Position numbers and translations under genes: made by a program. From positions 85,240 through 149,239 of the forward strand of contig NZ_LGKP01000005.1 in the NCBI RefSeq assembly GCF_001306135.1: 64,000 bases of DNA. Reading direction: 5' to 3'. This DNA comes from Herpetosiphon geysericola (GTDB lineage: Bacteria > Chloroflexota > Chloroflexia > Chloroflexales > Herpetosiphonaceae). Shown here piece after piece: positions 52,523-61,482 of the stretch. The notes beneath the pieces were generated by a model that worked only from the letters and a program-made list of their open reading frames with translations, was not told the DNA's origin and did not search any database. The first letter of the stretch is position 1, and each line of letters begins with the position of its first letter.

Positions 52523-53119
52523 ATGACCCACCCACAACTGCGCGCCGCTATCCAGCAATGGGTCGCATTGGAGAAGACTCAGTGGACAGAACTGGCTGCG
52601 ATCTTTCATCAACGCAGCGTGGCTGCCGGAACCCACCTGCTCCTGCCTGGTAGTCACAGCCATGAACTTGTTTTTGTGTGTAGCGGCCTGCTACGCTTCT
52701 ATTATTTGACCGAACAAGGCGGCGAGGCCAACAAGGCGTTTATCGCTGAAGGAGCCTTTGCTGGCCCGTTGGCCTCGTCGGTACTTAATCTGCCAGTAAT
52801 CTATGGCGCGCAAGCACTTGAACCGAGCGTTCTGCTTGTGGCCAGCTATTCTGCGTTTAGTGCGTTGTTTGACCGCCATCCAGTGTTTGATCGCTTGGGA
52901 CGGAAGTTGGCCGAATATCTGCTGGTGGGCAAGGAACTACGGATGCGCACGTTGTTGCTGCATCAAGCAAAAGATCGCTATTTGGCCTTTGTCAATCAAT
53001 ATCCCGACCTGATCGAACGGATTCCACAGTATCACATTGCTGGGTACTTGGGCATCACTGAGGTTTCGCTTTCACGTCTGAAGGGCGACCTTCGCCGTGC
53101 TCAGATGGTCATTGGTTGA
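52523..53119 (+). CDS. Crp/Fnr-family transcriptional regulator
   Basis: This 198-residue regulator has a cyclic-nucleotide-binding fold at residues 20-130 (HLLLPGSHSHELVFVCSGLLRFYYLTEQG) and a C-terminal HTH (IAGYLGITEVSLSRLKGDLRR). The Arg/Glu ligand pair of true cAMP receptors is not evident. I start at 52523 (GAGGA upstream). Its end overlaps the convergent dehydrogenase gene by 11 bp. It might regulate that gene, but this is inference. Confidence 0.88.
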   Translation: MTHPQLRAAIQQWVALEKTQWTELAAIFHQRSVAAGTHLLLPGSHSHELVFVCSGLLRFYYLTEQGGEANKAFIAEGAFAGPLASSVLNLPVIYGAQALEPSVLLVASYSAFSALFDRHPVFDRLGRKLAEYLLVGKELRMRTLLLHQAKDRYLAFVNQYPDLIERIPQYHIAGYLGITEVSLSRLKGDLRRAQMVIG

Positions 53120-53990
53120 GCATTGTTGCTTGTTCGTCGGCCTGAAATAGCCGAGCAATCGCCGAAAAATCCTGATCGCCTAGGCCACATTCAAGCGCTT
53201 GCTGATACAAGGCTGCGGTGGTGGTGGTAAGCGGGGTCGCTACTGAGGACGCCGCTGCGGCGACCATGGCGAGATCTTTGTGCATCCAGCGTAGCGGGAA
53301 TTCAGCCTCATAGCTGTCGTTGGCCAGCTTTGCCCGCTTAAAGGTGAGAAATGGTGCCACGATCGGAGCGCCAAACAGCGTATCCAGCAACGTCTCACGA
53401 CTGATACCGAGCGATTCGCCGAAGGCTAGCCCTTCGGCAAACGAAGCCATTGCATTGGCGAGCAGCAGATTGAATACCAGTTTGAGTGCAGTGCCCATGC
53501 CATGAATGCCGACATGGATGGTCTGCCGTCCCATGCATCGAAACAGTTCATCGGCTGCGGCCAAATCCTTGACGTTCCCGCCAGCCAGAAATACAAGTTG
53601 TCCGGCCTCGGCTTGGCCTTTGGAGCCAGTGACTGGCGCGTCGATGAAGGCCACGTCGCGCTTGGCCGCTTCCGACGCCATCCGACGCGCAAACTCTGGA
53701 TTACCAGTGCTACAATCGATCCATAGCGCGCCTGCTTGGAGTTGGTCGAGGAAGCCAGCTTGGCCAAGTGCTGCTGCTTCGACGGCCTGCGGATGCGCCA
53801 GCATTGTGATAATTGTGGCAGAATGGCGGCCTACCTCAGCTGGACTGGTTGCCAGTTGTGCCCCACTAGCAATCAGTGCTTCTGCCTTGGCGGGCGTGCG
53901 GTTGAAAATGATCAACTGCTTGCCAGCGTGCTGAAGATTGGCCGCCATTCTGCTACCCATAATCCCTAAGCCAATAAAGCCAATGGTCAT
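53109..53990 (-). CDS. NAD(P)-dependent beta-hydroxyacid dehydrogenase
   Basis: This 293-residue enzyme of the 3-hydroxyisobutyrate dehydrogenase family has GFIGLGIMGSRMAANL (NAD site), IDAPVTGSKGQAEAGQL (substrate site) and MGTALKLVFNLL with the catalytic Lys. The substrate could be tartronate semialdehyde, succinic semialdehyde or an imine (imine-reductase group); not resolvable. It is convergent and overlapping with the Crp-type gene. Confidence 0.92.
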   Translation of the reverse strand: MTIGFIGLGIMGSRMAANLQHAGKQLIIFNRTPAKAEALIASGAQLATSPAEVGRHSATIITMLAHPQAVEAAALGQAGFLDQLQAGALWIDCSTGNPEFARRMASEAAKRDVAFIDAPVTGSKGQAEAGQLVFLAGGNVKDLAAADELFRCMGRQTIHVGIHGMGTALKLVFNLLLANAMASFAEGLAFGESLGISRETLLDTLFGAPIVAPFLTFKRAKLANDSYEAEFPLRWMHKDLAMVAAAASSVATPLTTTTAALYQQALECGLGDQDFSAIARLFQADEQATMLNQ

Positions 53991-54050
53991 TGTGTTGCTC
54001 CCGTTCTAGATTGATTCGACGGGAGTATAGCGCGGCAAAACCCACTGCGC

Positions 54051-54066
54051 CTTATCAATTGATAAG
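54051..54066. promoter_or_regulatory. 16-bp palindrome; gap 53991-54351
   Basis: CTTATCAATTGATAAG is a perfect palindrome about 60 bp upstream of the dehydrogenase start; a possible operator. The rest of the 361-bp gap shows no gene. Confidence 0.4.
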
Positions 54067-54351
54067 TTCATGAGGCGTTTCACATGCATTTAGGCGGTTA
54101 ATGCTGGCCATCGTCCAAGGGAATTTGAACATATGCCGATATCATCCCTGCCAGTCTTCGGCCTGAACCAATGCTTCGGGAGCGAACGCGGGCCGCACTC
54201 CTCACCCTCTATGACGCGGGATTGATTGCAATGCTCCACGGCCCGCTCATGCTTCACCCGAATAGCGCGTATAGCAGTGAGCCAACCCAAGTCGTTCCTG
54301 CGGCGGAGGCCCAGATATTCATCCAGACCATGTGCCGCGTGCCCTCCCTCC

Positions 54352-54834
54352 TTATTCATAGTGCTCAAGGATAGCCAAGAGGGTCTGGAAGAGGGGAAGT
54401 GTGAAGTCAATCGTGACCCTACAGCTGGCCAGTTCTTCCGTTCCATGGGCGGTCACAAACGTGTAGAATGTTTCAAAGAGATCATTGGTCGTTGGGCATA
54501 CTCCTGTAAACGGCACGGCTTTTGCGGCGGTGAAGTCGGTGCTATTCACGAGGGTCGTAAGGGTTGCCAGCTCATCGGACGACAGCATGGTCGTCTTTGC
54601 TCGTTTTCCATTCATGTGCACGGTCAGCATCCCATCAGTCAAGATGGCTGTCGTGTGAGTGCATCTTATTGACCCGGTGGCACTGATATCAGATCTGCAT
54701 AACCCTCCACGATGGGCAACCGATATGAGGAGCTGTGGCTCCACTGCTTGGGGGATGGTGGGACTCGGCTGGAGTGCTCCACACCCTGCCAACACAACCA
54801 TCCCGAGGCATACCAGTCGGCGAAGTGATTTCAT
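54352..54834 (-). CDS. Putative lipoprotein, 160 aa
   Basis: The signal peptide MKSLRRLVCLGMVVLAGC has a lipobox (LAGC, Cys at 18). The mature part contains cysteine pairs (GLCRSD, IRCTHT, GVCPTT, SCRVTI) and a block HTTAILTDGMLTVHMNGK, an immunity- or inhibitor-like beta domain I cannot name. The start at 54834 has GAGG upstream. Probably monocistronic; function unknown. Confidence 0.72.
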   Translation of the reverse strand: MKSLRRLVCLGMVVLAGCGALQPSPTIPQAVEPQLLISVAHRGGLCRSDISATGSIRCTHTTAILTDGMLTVHMNGKRAKTTMLSSDELATLTTLVNSTDFTAAKAVPFTGVCPTTNDLFETFYTFVTAHGTEELASCRVTIDFTLPLFQTLLAILEHYE

Positions 54835-55008
54835 AGTGATCATCCTCTCACACTAATGATTATTTGATCGAGAACGCCGCAACGACCACGAATGTTCCCG
54901 CGCTGGCCAGGTATGGGGGCAATCCACGCGCAGCGAACCCATGCTACCATAGCACGCAGCAATCACCTGGTGCAACCATGTGCACAGAACCATGAGAGGA
55001 GCATCCCC

Positions 55009-55905
55009 ATGATCAGTTTTCACCCCTTTGGCGGCGCCCAAGAAGTCGGCGCATCGTGTGGCATCCTCAAACTGGGCATGCGTCATATCCTCGTCGATGC
55101 GGGCATGCGCCCTGCCGCGCGCCCTGGCCAATCCCGCACGCCAGACCTCGAAGCGCTCAAAGGCTTCCCGCTCGATGCGATCCTCATCACCCATGCCCAC
55201 ATTGACCACACGGGCTGTCTGCCGCTCGTCGCCAGTCTGTTCCCGACGGTGCCGATCTATGCGACCGAAAGCACGATCGCGCTCATGCGGATTCTGCTGC
55301 TCGACAGTGCGCGGATTATGGAACAGGAACACCTCGCGCACGAGCTGGAAACGTCCTTGTATGACCAAGCAATGGTTGTGGAAACCTTGGCGCGGATCAT
55401 TCCGGTGGCGTTTCATCAGGAACTCCGTCCGGTGGCTGCCAATCAGGAGATCGCCGTCACCTACCTGCCAGCGGGCCACATCCTCGGCGCGGGCATGCTG
55501 CATCTCACCAGCCCGTGGGGCAGTATCCTGCATACGGGCGATATTTCGGTGGGCCATCACCGCACCATCACGGGCGTTGATTTGAACACGCTGCCGCAGG
55601 TGGACATGATGATTATTGATGTCACAGAATTAGAGAAAAATCCATCTTTATTGAAGGAGCTTAACGAAATAAAGGATCTAAATATAAAAAAGGAATGGAA
55701 TTCAATAGTTAAAAAGTGTATGGATTTAAATCCAGATCATCGTTATCCTTCTGTTAAGGAACTTATCGATGATGTAGATAGTAATCTAAAAAAATATTTT
55801 AATACATCAACTAATACAATTCCTCCTAGTAATATAACAGAGTCTCTTTCTTTAAAGCCTATAAAAAACAAAAGGTATTTCAGAAAGTATTTTTTGTTTT
55901 GGTAA
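55009..55905 (+). pseudogene. Chimeric ORF: metallo-beta-lactamase-fold N-terminus joined to Ser/Thr kinase tail
   Basis: The first 204 residues or so (MISFHPFGGAQEVGASCG ... ITHAHIDHTGCLPL ... AGHILGAGMLHL ... LHTGDISVGHH) are the N-terminal metallo-beta-lactamase domain of an RNase J/CPSF-like hydrolase, with HxHxDH in place. At about 55621 the sequence changes abruptly to AT-rich DNA encoding the end of a protein-kinase C-lobe (IVKKCMDLNPDHRYPSVKELIDDVDSNLKKYF), then a stop at 55905. The beta-CASP and specificity domains are lost. The kinase tail should continue into a membrane span, but that lies in another frame. GAGAGGAG precedes 55009. It is probably non-functional or a novel fusion. 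Confidence 0.8.
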
Positions 55906-56888
55906 TATGTACTCTTGCCTTCGTGTATAACTTCCGTTCTATAAGTAATACACTTATGTCTTCTATTATTGCTATAATTACCACTATCAATAATCAATTA
56001 GGAAACATATCACCAGATATAGGAACCAATCCGACTACTACAATCGTTCTACCATCTTTAACAACTTCACCACCACCTACAAAAACGGAAGTTATTTCAT
56101 TGCCGAATGTAAAGGTAGCCAGTAATTTGGTCAATATGCGTACGAGACCAGGAAAAACGTATGATGTTATTACAACGTATTCTGTTGGGACAATTTTTGA
56201 TGTAGTAGGACGAAATAATACAAGCGATTGGCTTCTTGTTAATTCTCCAGATCAAAAAACTGGATGGGTATCAACCAGTGTCCTAGAAACAACAATTAAT
56301 CTGGCTGATCTTCCTGAGGTACCTACGCCAACAACTCCTTCTATTGCACAGAATCCTACTCAAACAGTGACCATACGGCCAACGGCAACGATCGCCTCAG
56401 TAGTACAACCACCGCCAGTGACCATACAGCCAACGGCGACTATTGCTCCAACATCGCCACCAGCCCTTCCTACTGATATACCTGGGGGTAATATAGACAA
56501 CCTTAGTGGTGTATGGAAAGGTTCAGGAAGTAAAGGTGCATTTGTAGATATTAATGTGCAAAATGGAGGAATTGCTAACCTTCATTTTGACTATCCTGAT
56601 TTTGAATCAGGGCCAGATCTTTCCGGCAATTGCCCCCCTGAACATGTACAACAGTGTTTAGGATATGAATCTTGGATTAATGGGATGTCCCGAGTCCTCA
56701 AAATTAATAGAGATGGAACTTTTCAAACCACACAATTTCCGATCGTTCATGGTAGTTATACTCGGTATCTTTCTGTAGAAGGTAGATTTAATAGTGATAA
56801 CACAGTAACGTTCTATTTATTAGAAGAAGCTCCGCAAACATCAGAATGCAATTATCGCAGCGAAATTTGGGTTACCTTGTATCGATAG
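55899..56888 (+). CDS. Membrane-anchored SH3-domain protein (frameshifted remainder of a Ser/Thr kinase)
   Basis: This AT-rich frame of 329 residues starts with a membrane helix (KVFFVLVICTLAFVYNF, read from 55884), then a Ser/Thr/Pro linker, an SH3_3 domain (SNLVNMRTRPGKTYDVITTYSVGTIF ... TGWVSTSVL) at about residues 72-130, more linker, and a 110-residue C-terminal beta domain (LSGVWKGSGSKGAFVDINV). The juxtamembrane sequence joins smoothly to the kinase tail upstream if one A is added to the A6 run at 55863-55868. It is therefore most likely the second half of a PknB-like receptor kinase whose start was lost. The first in-frame start codon is a TTG. Confidence 0.7.
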   Translation: MVICTLAFVYNFRSISNTLMSSIIAIITTINNQLGNISPDIGTNPTTTIVLPSLTTSPPPTKTEVISLPNVKVASNLVNMRTRPGKTYDVITTYSVGTIFDVVGRNNTSDWLLVNSPDQKTGWVSTSVLETTINLADLPEVPTPTTPSIAQNPTQTVTIRPTATIASVVQPPPVTIQPTATIAPTSPPALPTDIPGGNIDNLSGVWKGSGSKGAFVDINVQNGGIANLHFDYPDFESGPDLSGNCPPEHVQQCLGYESWINGMSRVLKINRDGTFQTTQFPIVHGSYTRYLSVEGRFNSDNTVTFYLLEEAPQTSECNYRSEIWVTLYR

Positions 56889-57060
56889 TTCATAAACTAA
56901 GAGGGTTTTCTTTTACATAAGGTATTTCTATCAGATAGGAGGACGCAGATCGCCTTACGACCATAATTGATTACCCAAAGAATCAATCATGACCTTTATA
57001 TTGTTCCAGTATCGTGATAGATGGTGGACTTAATGTACGGTAGCGGGCTGGCGCTGTGGA

Positions 57061-57103
57061 GACGTAGAGTACTGATTTGTATAAGAAATCAGTACTCTAC
57101 GTC
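57061..57103. terminator. 18-bp perfect hairpin; gap 56889-57252
   Basis: GACGTAGAGTACTGATTT (57061-57078) is exactly complementary to 57086-57103 with a 7-nt loop. It lies between convergent genes in a 364-bp gap with no gene; it has no T-run and could also be a mobile repeat end. Confidence 0.55.
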
Positions 57104-57252
57104 CTCTTATCCCAATCTTTTTAATAGTAACAAGAGAATAGTACAATGGTATCCCATGGATGGTCGCAATGCCCTCGCATGCAGCAATACAGCCACTATA
57201 ATCCTTATTTGAGTGGTCTTGCATTTAACACCATGTTATGGTGCATGGAGAA

Positions 57253-57834
57253 CTACTGAATCACAATCTGATTGACATCCAAGTACCGAATTGCCTTAAT
57301 AGAGGTTGTTTGTTGGTTTTTCGATAACACCCAGAAAAAATCATTTTCGAGGGTTATTGTTTCACGTTCACCCGTATTGAATGTGACCTCAATCGATGCA
57401 ACGCGTGGATCAATCCGACTTCCAAAGAAAAAAAAGCCTTCTGGAAGGAATGCAATATAGGTCATTGCGCCGAAAGCGATACCTGTGGTTACATGGGCCG
57501 CACCGTTTTGTATTTTCCATTGACCATTAAGGATAGAGCCATTGCTATAGCCAAGAATCGTCTGACCATTGAGAATATAGGTATAAATAAAGACAAGGCG
57601 ATTATTTGAGAGTCGAATTTTCTGATGTGCTATATTACGTGCATCAGGATTTTGATCATAGATCAATGTAAGGAAGGTTGCATCATCGCGATTTGTTACA
57701 ATAGGAGTAGTGTCATGTGTATCAGAAACGATCACTGGCACAATAGTACTGGATATATTTTCGGAACTATTCATACATCCGGTGATACAGATCAATCCAA
57801 TTCCAATGATAGTGACCCATTGTTTCGGTCTCAT
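57253..57834 (-). CDS. Putative lipoprotein, 193 aa
   Basis: It starts MRPKQWVTIIGIGLICITGC with lipobox ITGC (Cys at 20). The mature domain of about 150 residues has FTLIYDQN-like, SNNRLVFIYTYILNGQTILGYSNGS and STFNTGERETITLENDFFWVL-type beta strands; I do not recognise the family. It is AT-rich compared with the flanking transposon. GGAGAGA precedes the ATG. It may form a unit with the secreted protein gene upstream at 58025, but a strong hairpin lies between the two. Confidence 0.72.
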   Translation of the reverse strand: MRPKQWVTIIGIGLICITGCMNSSENISSTIVPVIVSDTHDTTPIVTNRDDATFLTLIYDQNPDARNIAHQKIRLSNNRLVFIYTYILNGQTILGYSNGSILNGQWKIQNGAAHVTTGIAFGAMTYIAFLPEGFFFFGSRIDPRVASIEVTFNTGERETITLENDFFWVLSKNQQTTSIKAIRYLDVNQIVIQ

Positions 57835-57961
57835 GATGTCTCTCCTAAAGAGCAGGTTTATTCTTCAATCCTTCGCATCAAGATTTTATGCCGCTCCAAT
57901 TAGACCCAACGTCTTTAATTTGCAACAACCAGAGGAAAATAGAATATAAGAGAAGAGGATG

Positions 57962-58015
57962 ACTTTTACACAAAGACCAAGAATGCTAAAGCATTCTTGG
58001 TCTTTGTGTAAAAGT
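57962..58015 (-). terminator. 26-bp perfect hairpin terminator
   Basis: 57962-57987 is exactly complementary to 57990-58115 in reading order up to 58015, with a 2-nt loop; ends in T-rich sequence on both strands (AAAAGT/ACTTTT arms). It lies 10 bases past the stop of the 58025 gene (minus strand). Confidence 0.75.
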
Positions 58016-58024
58016 TATTTAACC

Positions 58025-58765
58025 TTAATAGAGATATGCATCATACCATGTCAGCGTGCTCCCAGTCGTAAAATCTCTATAGAGGGTATTTTGCGGGTAG
58101 ATCCCAGGAATAGTTGTGGTATTCTGGGTGTACCAGTTGATCGTATGAATGTGATTCCATGTATAATCCGGCGATGACCCCCACTTACTTTTATTCCATG
58201 TATGATTGTTCGTGGTAGCCATGCCAAGCCTTGTATCAGGACGGACATTCCGAACCATACAACCTCTATCTACATCATACCGAATACCTACTTGAATTTG
58301 GTCAGTACCACCACCACTAACCGGAGATCCATATGTTCCATAGTAAAGCACATTGAATTTTTCTGTGCAAAGCGCAGTTGGCTTTATAGGAGTGGGAACA
58401 TCTTTTTTTAAAACAATACTTTTTTGTTGTGCAATTTCAAGATTTTTTTCAAAGTTTCCAGTATCAGAGAAATATATTAATGCATCCCCTTGAAGTAATC
58501 GTTGCTTCACCTCTCTGTACTCAAGATAGGCCATATTGAATACAGTACCTGGTTTACAAGGAACCCTCTTAACTGTCTTCGGCGTATCATTCGCCGTCCC
58601 ATACCCATAACTACATTCTGAACCGCTTATGTCTGATACAACAATAACGATAGTTGTATCAGATATCTCATCATTTTCCAAGTTCTGTGCATCAGCATGG
58701 GTACTAAAAAGCACGGAAGAAAAAACGGCAAGGATCGCCAATAACCTCAATACAGACCGTTGCAT
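58025..58765 (-). CDS. Hypothetical secreted protein, 246 aa
   Basis: The signal peptide MQRSVLRLLAILAVFSSVLFSTHADAQ has an apparent AxA cleavage site. The mature protein has four to five cysteines (GSECSYGYG, VPCKPGT, ALCTEKF, RGCMVRN), Trp/His-rich C-terminal stretches (TWNHIHTINWYTQNTT) and no recognised family. GGAGG precedes the ATG. AT-rich like the neighbouring lipoprotein, which suggests both belong to acquired DNA. Confidence 0.7.
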   Translation of the reverse strand: MQRSVLRLLAILAVFSSVLFSTHADAQNLENDEISDTTIVIVVSDISGSECSYGYGTANDTPKTVKRVPCKPGTVFNMAYLEYREVKQRLLQGDALIYFSDTGNFEKNLEIAQQKSIVLKKDVPTPIKPTALCTEKFNVLYYGTYGSPVSGGGTDQIQVGIRYDVDRGCMVRNVRPDTRLGMATTNNHTWNKSKWGSSPDYTWNHIHTINWYTQNTTTIPGIYPQNTLYRDFTTGSTLTWYDAYLY

Positions 58766-58971
58766 ATGGCCTCCAGATTAGAATAGATTAAGATTGTCAA
58801 TAGAGAGGGAAAGAACGCAGAGGAGATCTTCTCATATGAGGAGTATAGAGGAAGTGATATCACGTGTCAAAACTTTATACATTTATGGTATCCAGCGAAG
58901 GTTGCATACAAACTTATCCTGCGGTTTCAGATTCCCCACCGGCGAAACGGCTAACAACTTGGAGACCACAA

Positions 58972-59085
58972 AAAAGTCGGGGGTACTACCCCGATAACGG
59001 CATCGCTGGCGCACGTATCGGCTCAGATTGGAAACCTGCATACCACCCGCGAACGGTTGCCTCCCAGTCACCATTGAGCACCTAG
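58972..59085. repeat. Duplicated transposon left end, outer copy
   Basis: This stretch matches 59135-59248 (the 3' end of the intact transposase gene) at roughly 90 % by eye, offset 163 bp. It includes the TCGGGG-TACTA-CCCCGA subterminal hairpin. It looks like the remains of a related copy's end. Confidence 0.8.
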
Positions 59086-59148
59086 CAAAGATACTCCCGC
59101 TCATCGGGGATAGGCTGCTGTACGGAGAGCATAAAAAACTCGGGGGCA

Positions 59149-60633
59149 CTACCCCGAAAACGGCATCGCTGGCGTACCCATCGGCTCAGATCGGAAACCC
59201 GCATACCACCCGCGAACGGTTGCCTCCCAGTCACCATTGAGCACCTGGGTTCGGACTTGCAACAGCAGATGTGCTCCTTTCGGAGTCCACTGCATCTGTT
59301 GTTTTTTAACCATGCGTTTGCTCACGACATAATTCACCGTTGACTCCACAAAGCTCGTGCTAATCCGCTCACCCTGCCGATAGCGCTCCCCATAATTGAT
59401 AATTGATCCGCTGTTGTGGTCAATGTAGGTGCTCAGGTCGTGGACATACCGCCCCATCGTTGCCGCTGCCGCGCTCCCCGGCTGGATGGTGATCGCCCCA
59501 TCCTCATCGTAATCCCAGCCATCTAACCACTCGGCAAGCGTGTCCACGGCCTCCAACGCGCTGGCCGTATTGCCATGCCAGAGGTGATGTTTAATCCGTT
59601 CGATGCTATCTGTCAGTGACGGTCCATCCCAAGGTGGGTAGTCCGGACGGACGGGAAGCCCGCGAGCGCACTGCTGGAGTACCGTTAGCCGCATCGTGAG
59701 ATGAAACCAATCCAGCACGTGCTCGGCCTGTGGGTACAGGTCATCGGGCAGGCGGCGGACGGTATCACCGCCATCCGTGAAGAAGGTTACGTGCTGATTG
59801 GCTTGCATGCCCTGGGATCGGAGCAGGTCAAACAGTCGCCGTCGGGGCTTGCGATCATACCGCTGCACCAAGGCGAAACATTTACTGGTTGGCGGCATGC
59901 CCTCCGGCGCATCCCGGCGAAAGGCGAGGATACTTTTACCTGCGATGACCTCAAACAGATTGGCCGTCTGTGCCCCGCAACTGCCGCGTCGTGCGCGAAG
60001 AATCGCCCCGTCGAGTCCGACCGACAGCGGCCCATCAGGCATGGGCAGGCGATCACGCTCAGCCTGGCAGGTATCCCACACCATCACCCGATCATCACCG
60101 AGCTGCTGTTCAAGCCGCTGGGCATCGTGGAGCAGATGATTGCGCACCGTCGTTGCATTGTGCGTCGCATCGATGGGCAACACCTCGTGGATGAGCCGTG
60201 TCGCGAGGTCATAGGCCATGAGGCTGGCCCATTTCGTCTCAAGATAGCGCAATTCGGGACTGACCCGCTCAGGGAGCAGCTGGGCGAGGGGACGCACGGT
60301 TTTGGTGTTGGTCGCGTGCGGCTGACAGGCACACTGATACCAGCGGGGGTTGGCGACCGCAACGCGGCCAAAGAGCGTCCGGAACGGGGCGGTGGTCTGC
60401 TGTTTTATCCGGCGTGGCGTGGCACAAGTAGGACAGGGCCGGTGCTGCGCGAGGTAGGCGATGACTTGGTGGGTGACCAGCGCCTGTTGGGTCTGCTGCA
60501 AGAGCTGTTTGCTCTCGGCGAGGGTTAAGCCAAGCGTCTCGATGCTGGCTGCTTCCCGCGCAAGGGTGGTCAGCACGTGCTGCTGCTGGGTGCCATCATC
60601 GGTCTGGATCTGGATGGTGATCGTTATCTGCAT
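59149..60633 (-). CDS. ISKra4-family transposase
   Basis: This 494-residue transposase has an N-terminal zinc-binding part (RPCPTCATPRRIKQQ; CACQPHA), and a DDE-type core with VGLDGAILRARRG (Asp), FTDGGDTVRRLPDDL and HVLDWFHLTMRL, the latter typical of ISKra4 (UPF0236-like) enzymes; the C-terminal STFVE-type motif appears as ISTSFVESTVNYVVSKRM. GGGGAGGA precedes the ATG. It is full length and apparently intact. The next gene upstream overlaps its start by 38 bases. Confidence 0.9.
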   Translation of the reverse strand: MQITITIQIQTDDGTQQQHVLTTLAREAASIETLGLTLAESKQLLQQTQQALVTHQVIAYLAQHRPCPTCATPRRIKQQTTAPFRTLFGRVAVANPRWYQCACQPHATNTKTVRPLAQLLPERVSPELRYLETKWASLMAYDLATRLIHEVLPIDATHNATTVRNHLLHDAQRLEQQLGDDRVMVWDTCQAERDRLPMPDGPLSVGLDGAILRARRGSCGAQTANLFEVIAGKSILAFRRDAPEGMPPTSKCFALVQRYDRKPRRRLFDLLRSQGMQANQHVTFFTDGGDTVRRLPDDLYPQAEHVLDWFHLTMRLTVLQQCARGLPVRPDYPPWDGPSLTDSIERIKHHLWHGNTASALEAVDTLAEWLDGWDYDEDGAITIQPGSAAAATMGRYVHDLSTYIDHNSGSIINYGERYRQGERISTSFVESTVNYVVSKRMVKKQQMQWTPKGAHLLLQVRTQVLNGDWEATVRGWYAGFRSEPMGTPAMPFSG

Positions 60634-61297
60634 GCGGGTTCCTCCCCAGCGCGTGAAAGGCCTGATTCACTGCCCGCCGATCGAAGGCGATGGGCATCCA
60701 TGCCTCCCAGTCGTCGAGTTGGTCAAGCGCATCCATAAAGTCGTCATCATCAACCGTTGGGCGTGGCCCGCCCGCCGCGAATGTCTGGACCCGTTCAATG
60801 ATCAGCTGCATGGCAGCGTGGAGCGGATCAAGGCTGTCCCACGACGTTCGTTCACGAAGCAGCGCTCGGTAGCCCGGGGGGCCACCACAATCTTCGGGTG
60901 GACATGCCCCTGATCCCGCGTGACAGTGGGGATACACGCGGTGTGGTAGTGCGGGACGAATCTGTTCAATCCAGATATCGTGCTGCCAGAAGTCGCCCAT
61001 ATCGTAGTCGTAGCGGAAGCGCTCACCAACCCGCAACCGAAAATCGGCAAGTCGCACTTGGTCGGGATCGTCGGCAAAGGAAAAACCGCCATCGTGATAG
61101 ACCCCATAGGCTTTCCCATAGATGAGAAATTGATGGAGGTGGGCATCCTCCCAGCCCATCGCAATTTGGAGAATGGCATGGAGATCGGCAATGGTGGTGG
61201 TGGCGGAGACCTGGACCCGTCGCCACACCTGCGGCGTGATATCCCGCAGCACGATTTTGAGGTGATAGATCAGCGGTGTCGATACAGCAAGGGTCAT
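60596..61297 (-). CDS. Plasmid pRiA4b ORF-3-like protein (transposon passenger)
   Basis: This 233-residue protein carries the family signature IYHLKIVLRDITPQVWRRVQVSATTTIADLHAILQIAMGW and HLHQFLIYG, followed by VGERFRYDYDMGDFWQHDIWIE and a Cys region CHAGSGACPPEDCGGPPGY. The family is found in and near mobile elements and plasmids; no biochemical role is established. It overlaps the transposase start and is cotranscribed with it. The divergent promoter region to the resolvase is 61298-61482. Confidence 0.88.
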   Translation of the reverse strand: MTLAVSTPLIYHLKIVLRDITPQVWRRVQVSATTTIADLHAILQIAMGWEDAHLHQFLIYGKAYGVYHDGGFSFADDPDQVRLADFRLRVGERFRYDYDMGDFWQHDIWIEQIRPALPHRVYPHCHAGSGACPPEDCGGPPGYRALLRERTSWDSLDPLHAAMQLIIERVQTFAAGGPRPTVDDDDFMDALDQLDDWEAWMPIAFDRRAVNQAFHALGRNPHADNDHHPDPDR

Positions 61298-61482
61298 GGC
61301 AACTCCGGCTGGGTTTCCACGGCGAGGACAGGGGCAAGAAAACGGTCGTTTGGTTGCCCATTGGTGAGGAGGTGCAAAACACGGATGCCATGGGCAGTCA
61401 GATGGGCATGATACGCGGTCAAGCTATCTTTGTTAAGATACCACAGGCAACAATGAGATTCTTGACTAGAAGGAGCGCACCC

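Noticed and set aside
54853..55560. 235-residue open frame on the minus strand
   Set aside because: It is the antisense shadow of the metallo-beta-lactamase gene; Arg/His-rich composition and no family match.
59701..60528. 275-residue open frame on the plus strand inside the transposase
   Set aside because: It is opposite to a well-supported transposase and has no ribosome site or recognisable domain.
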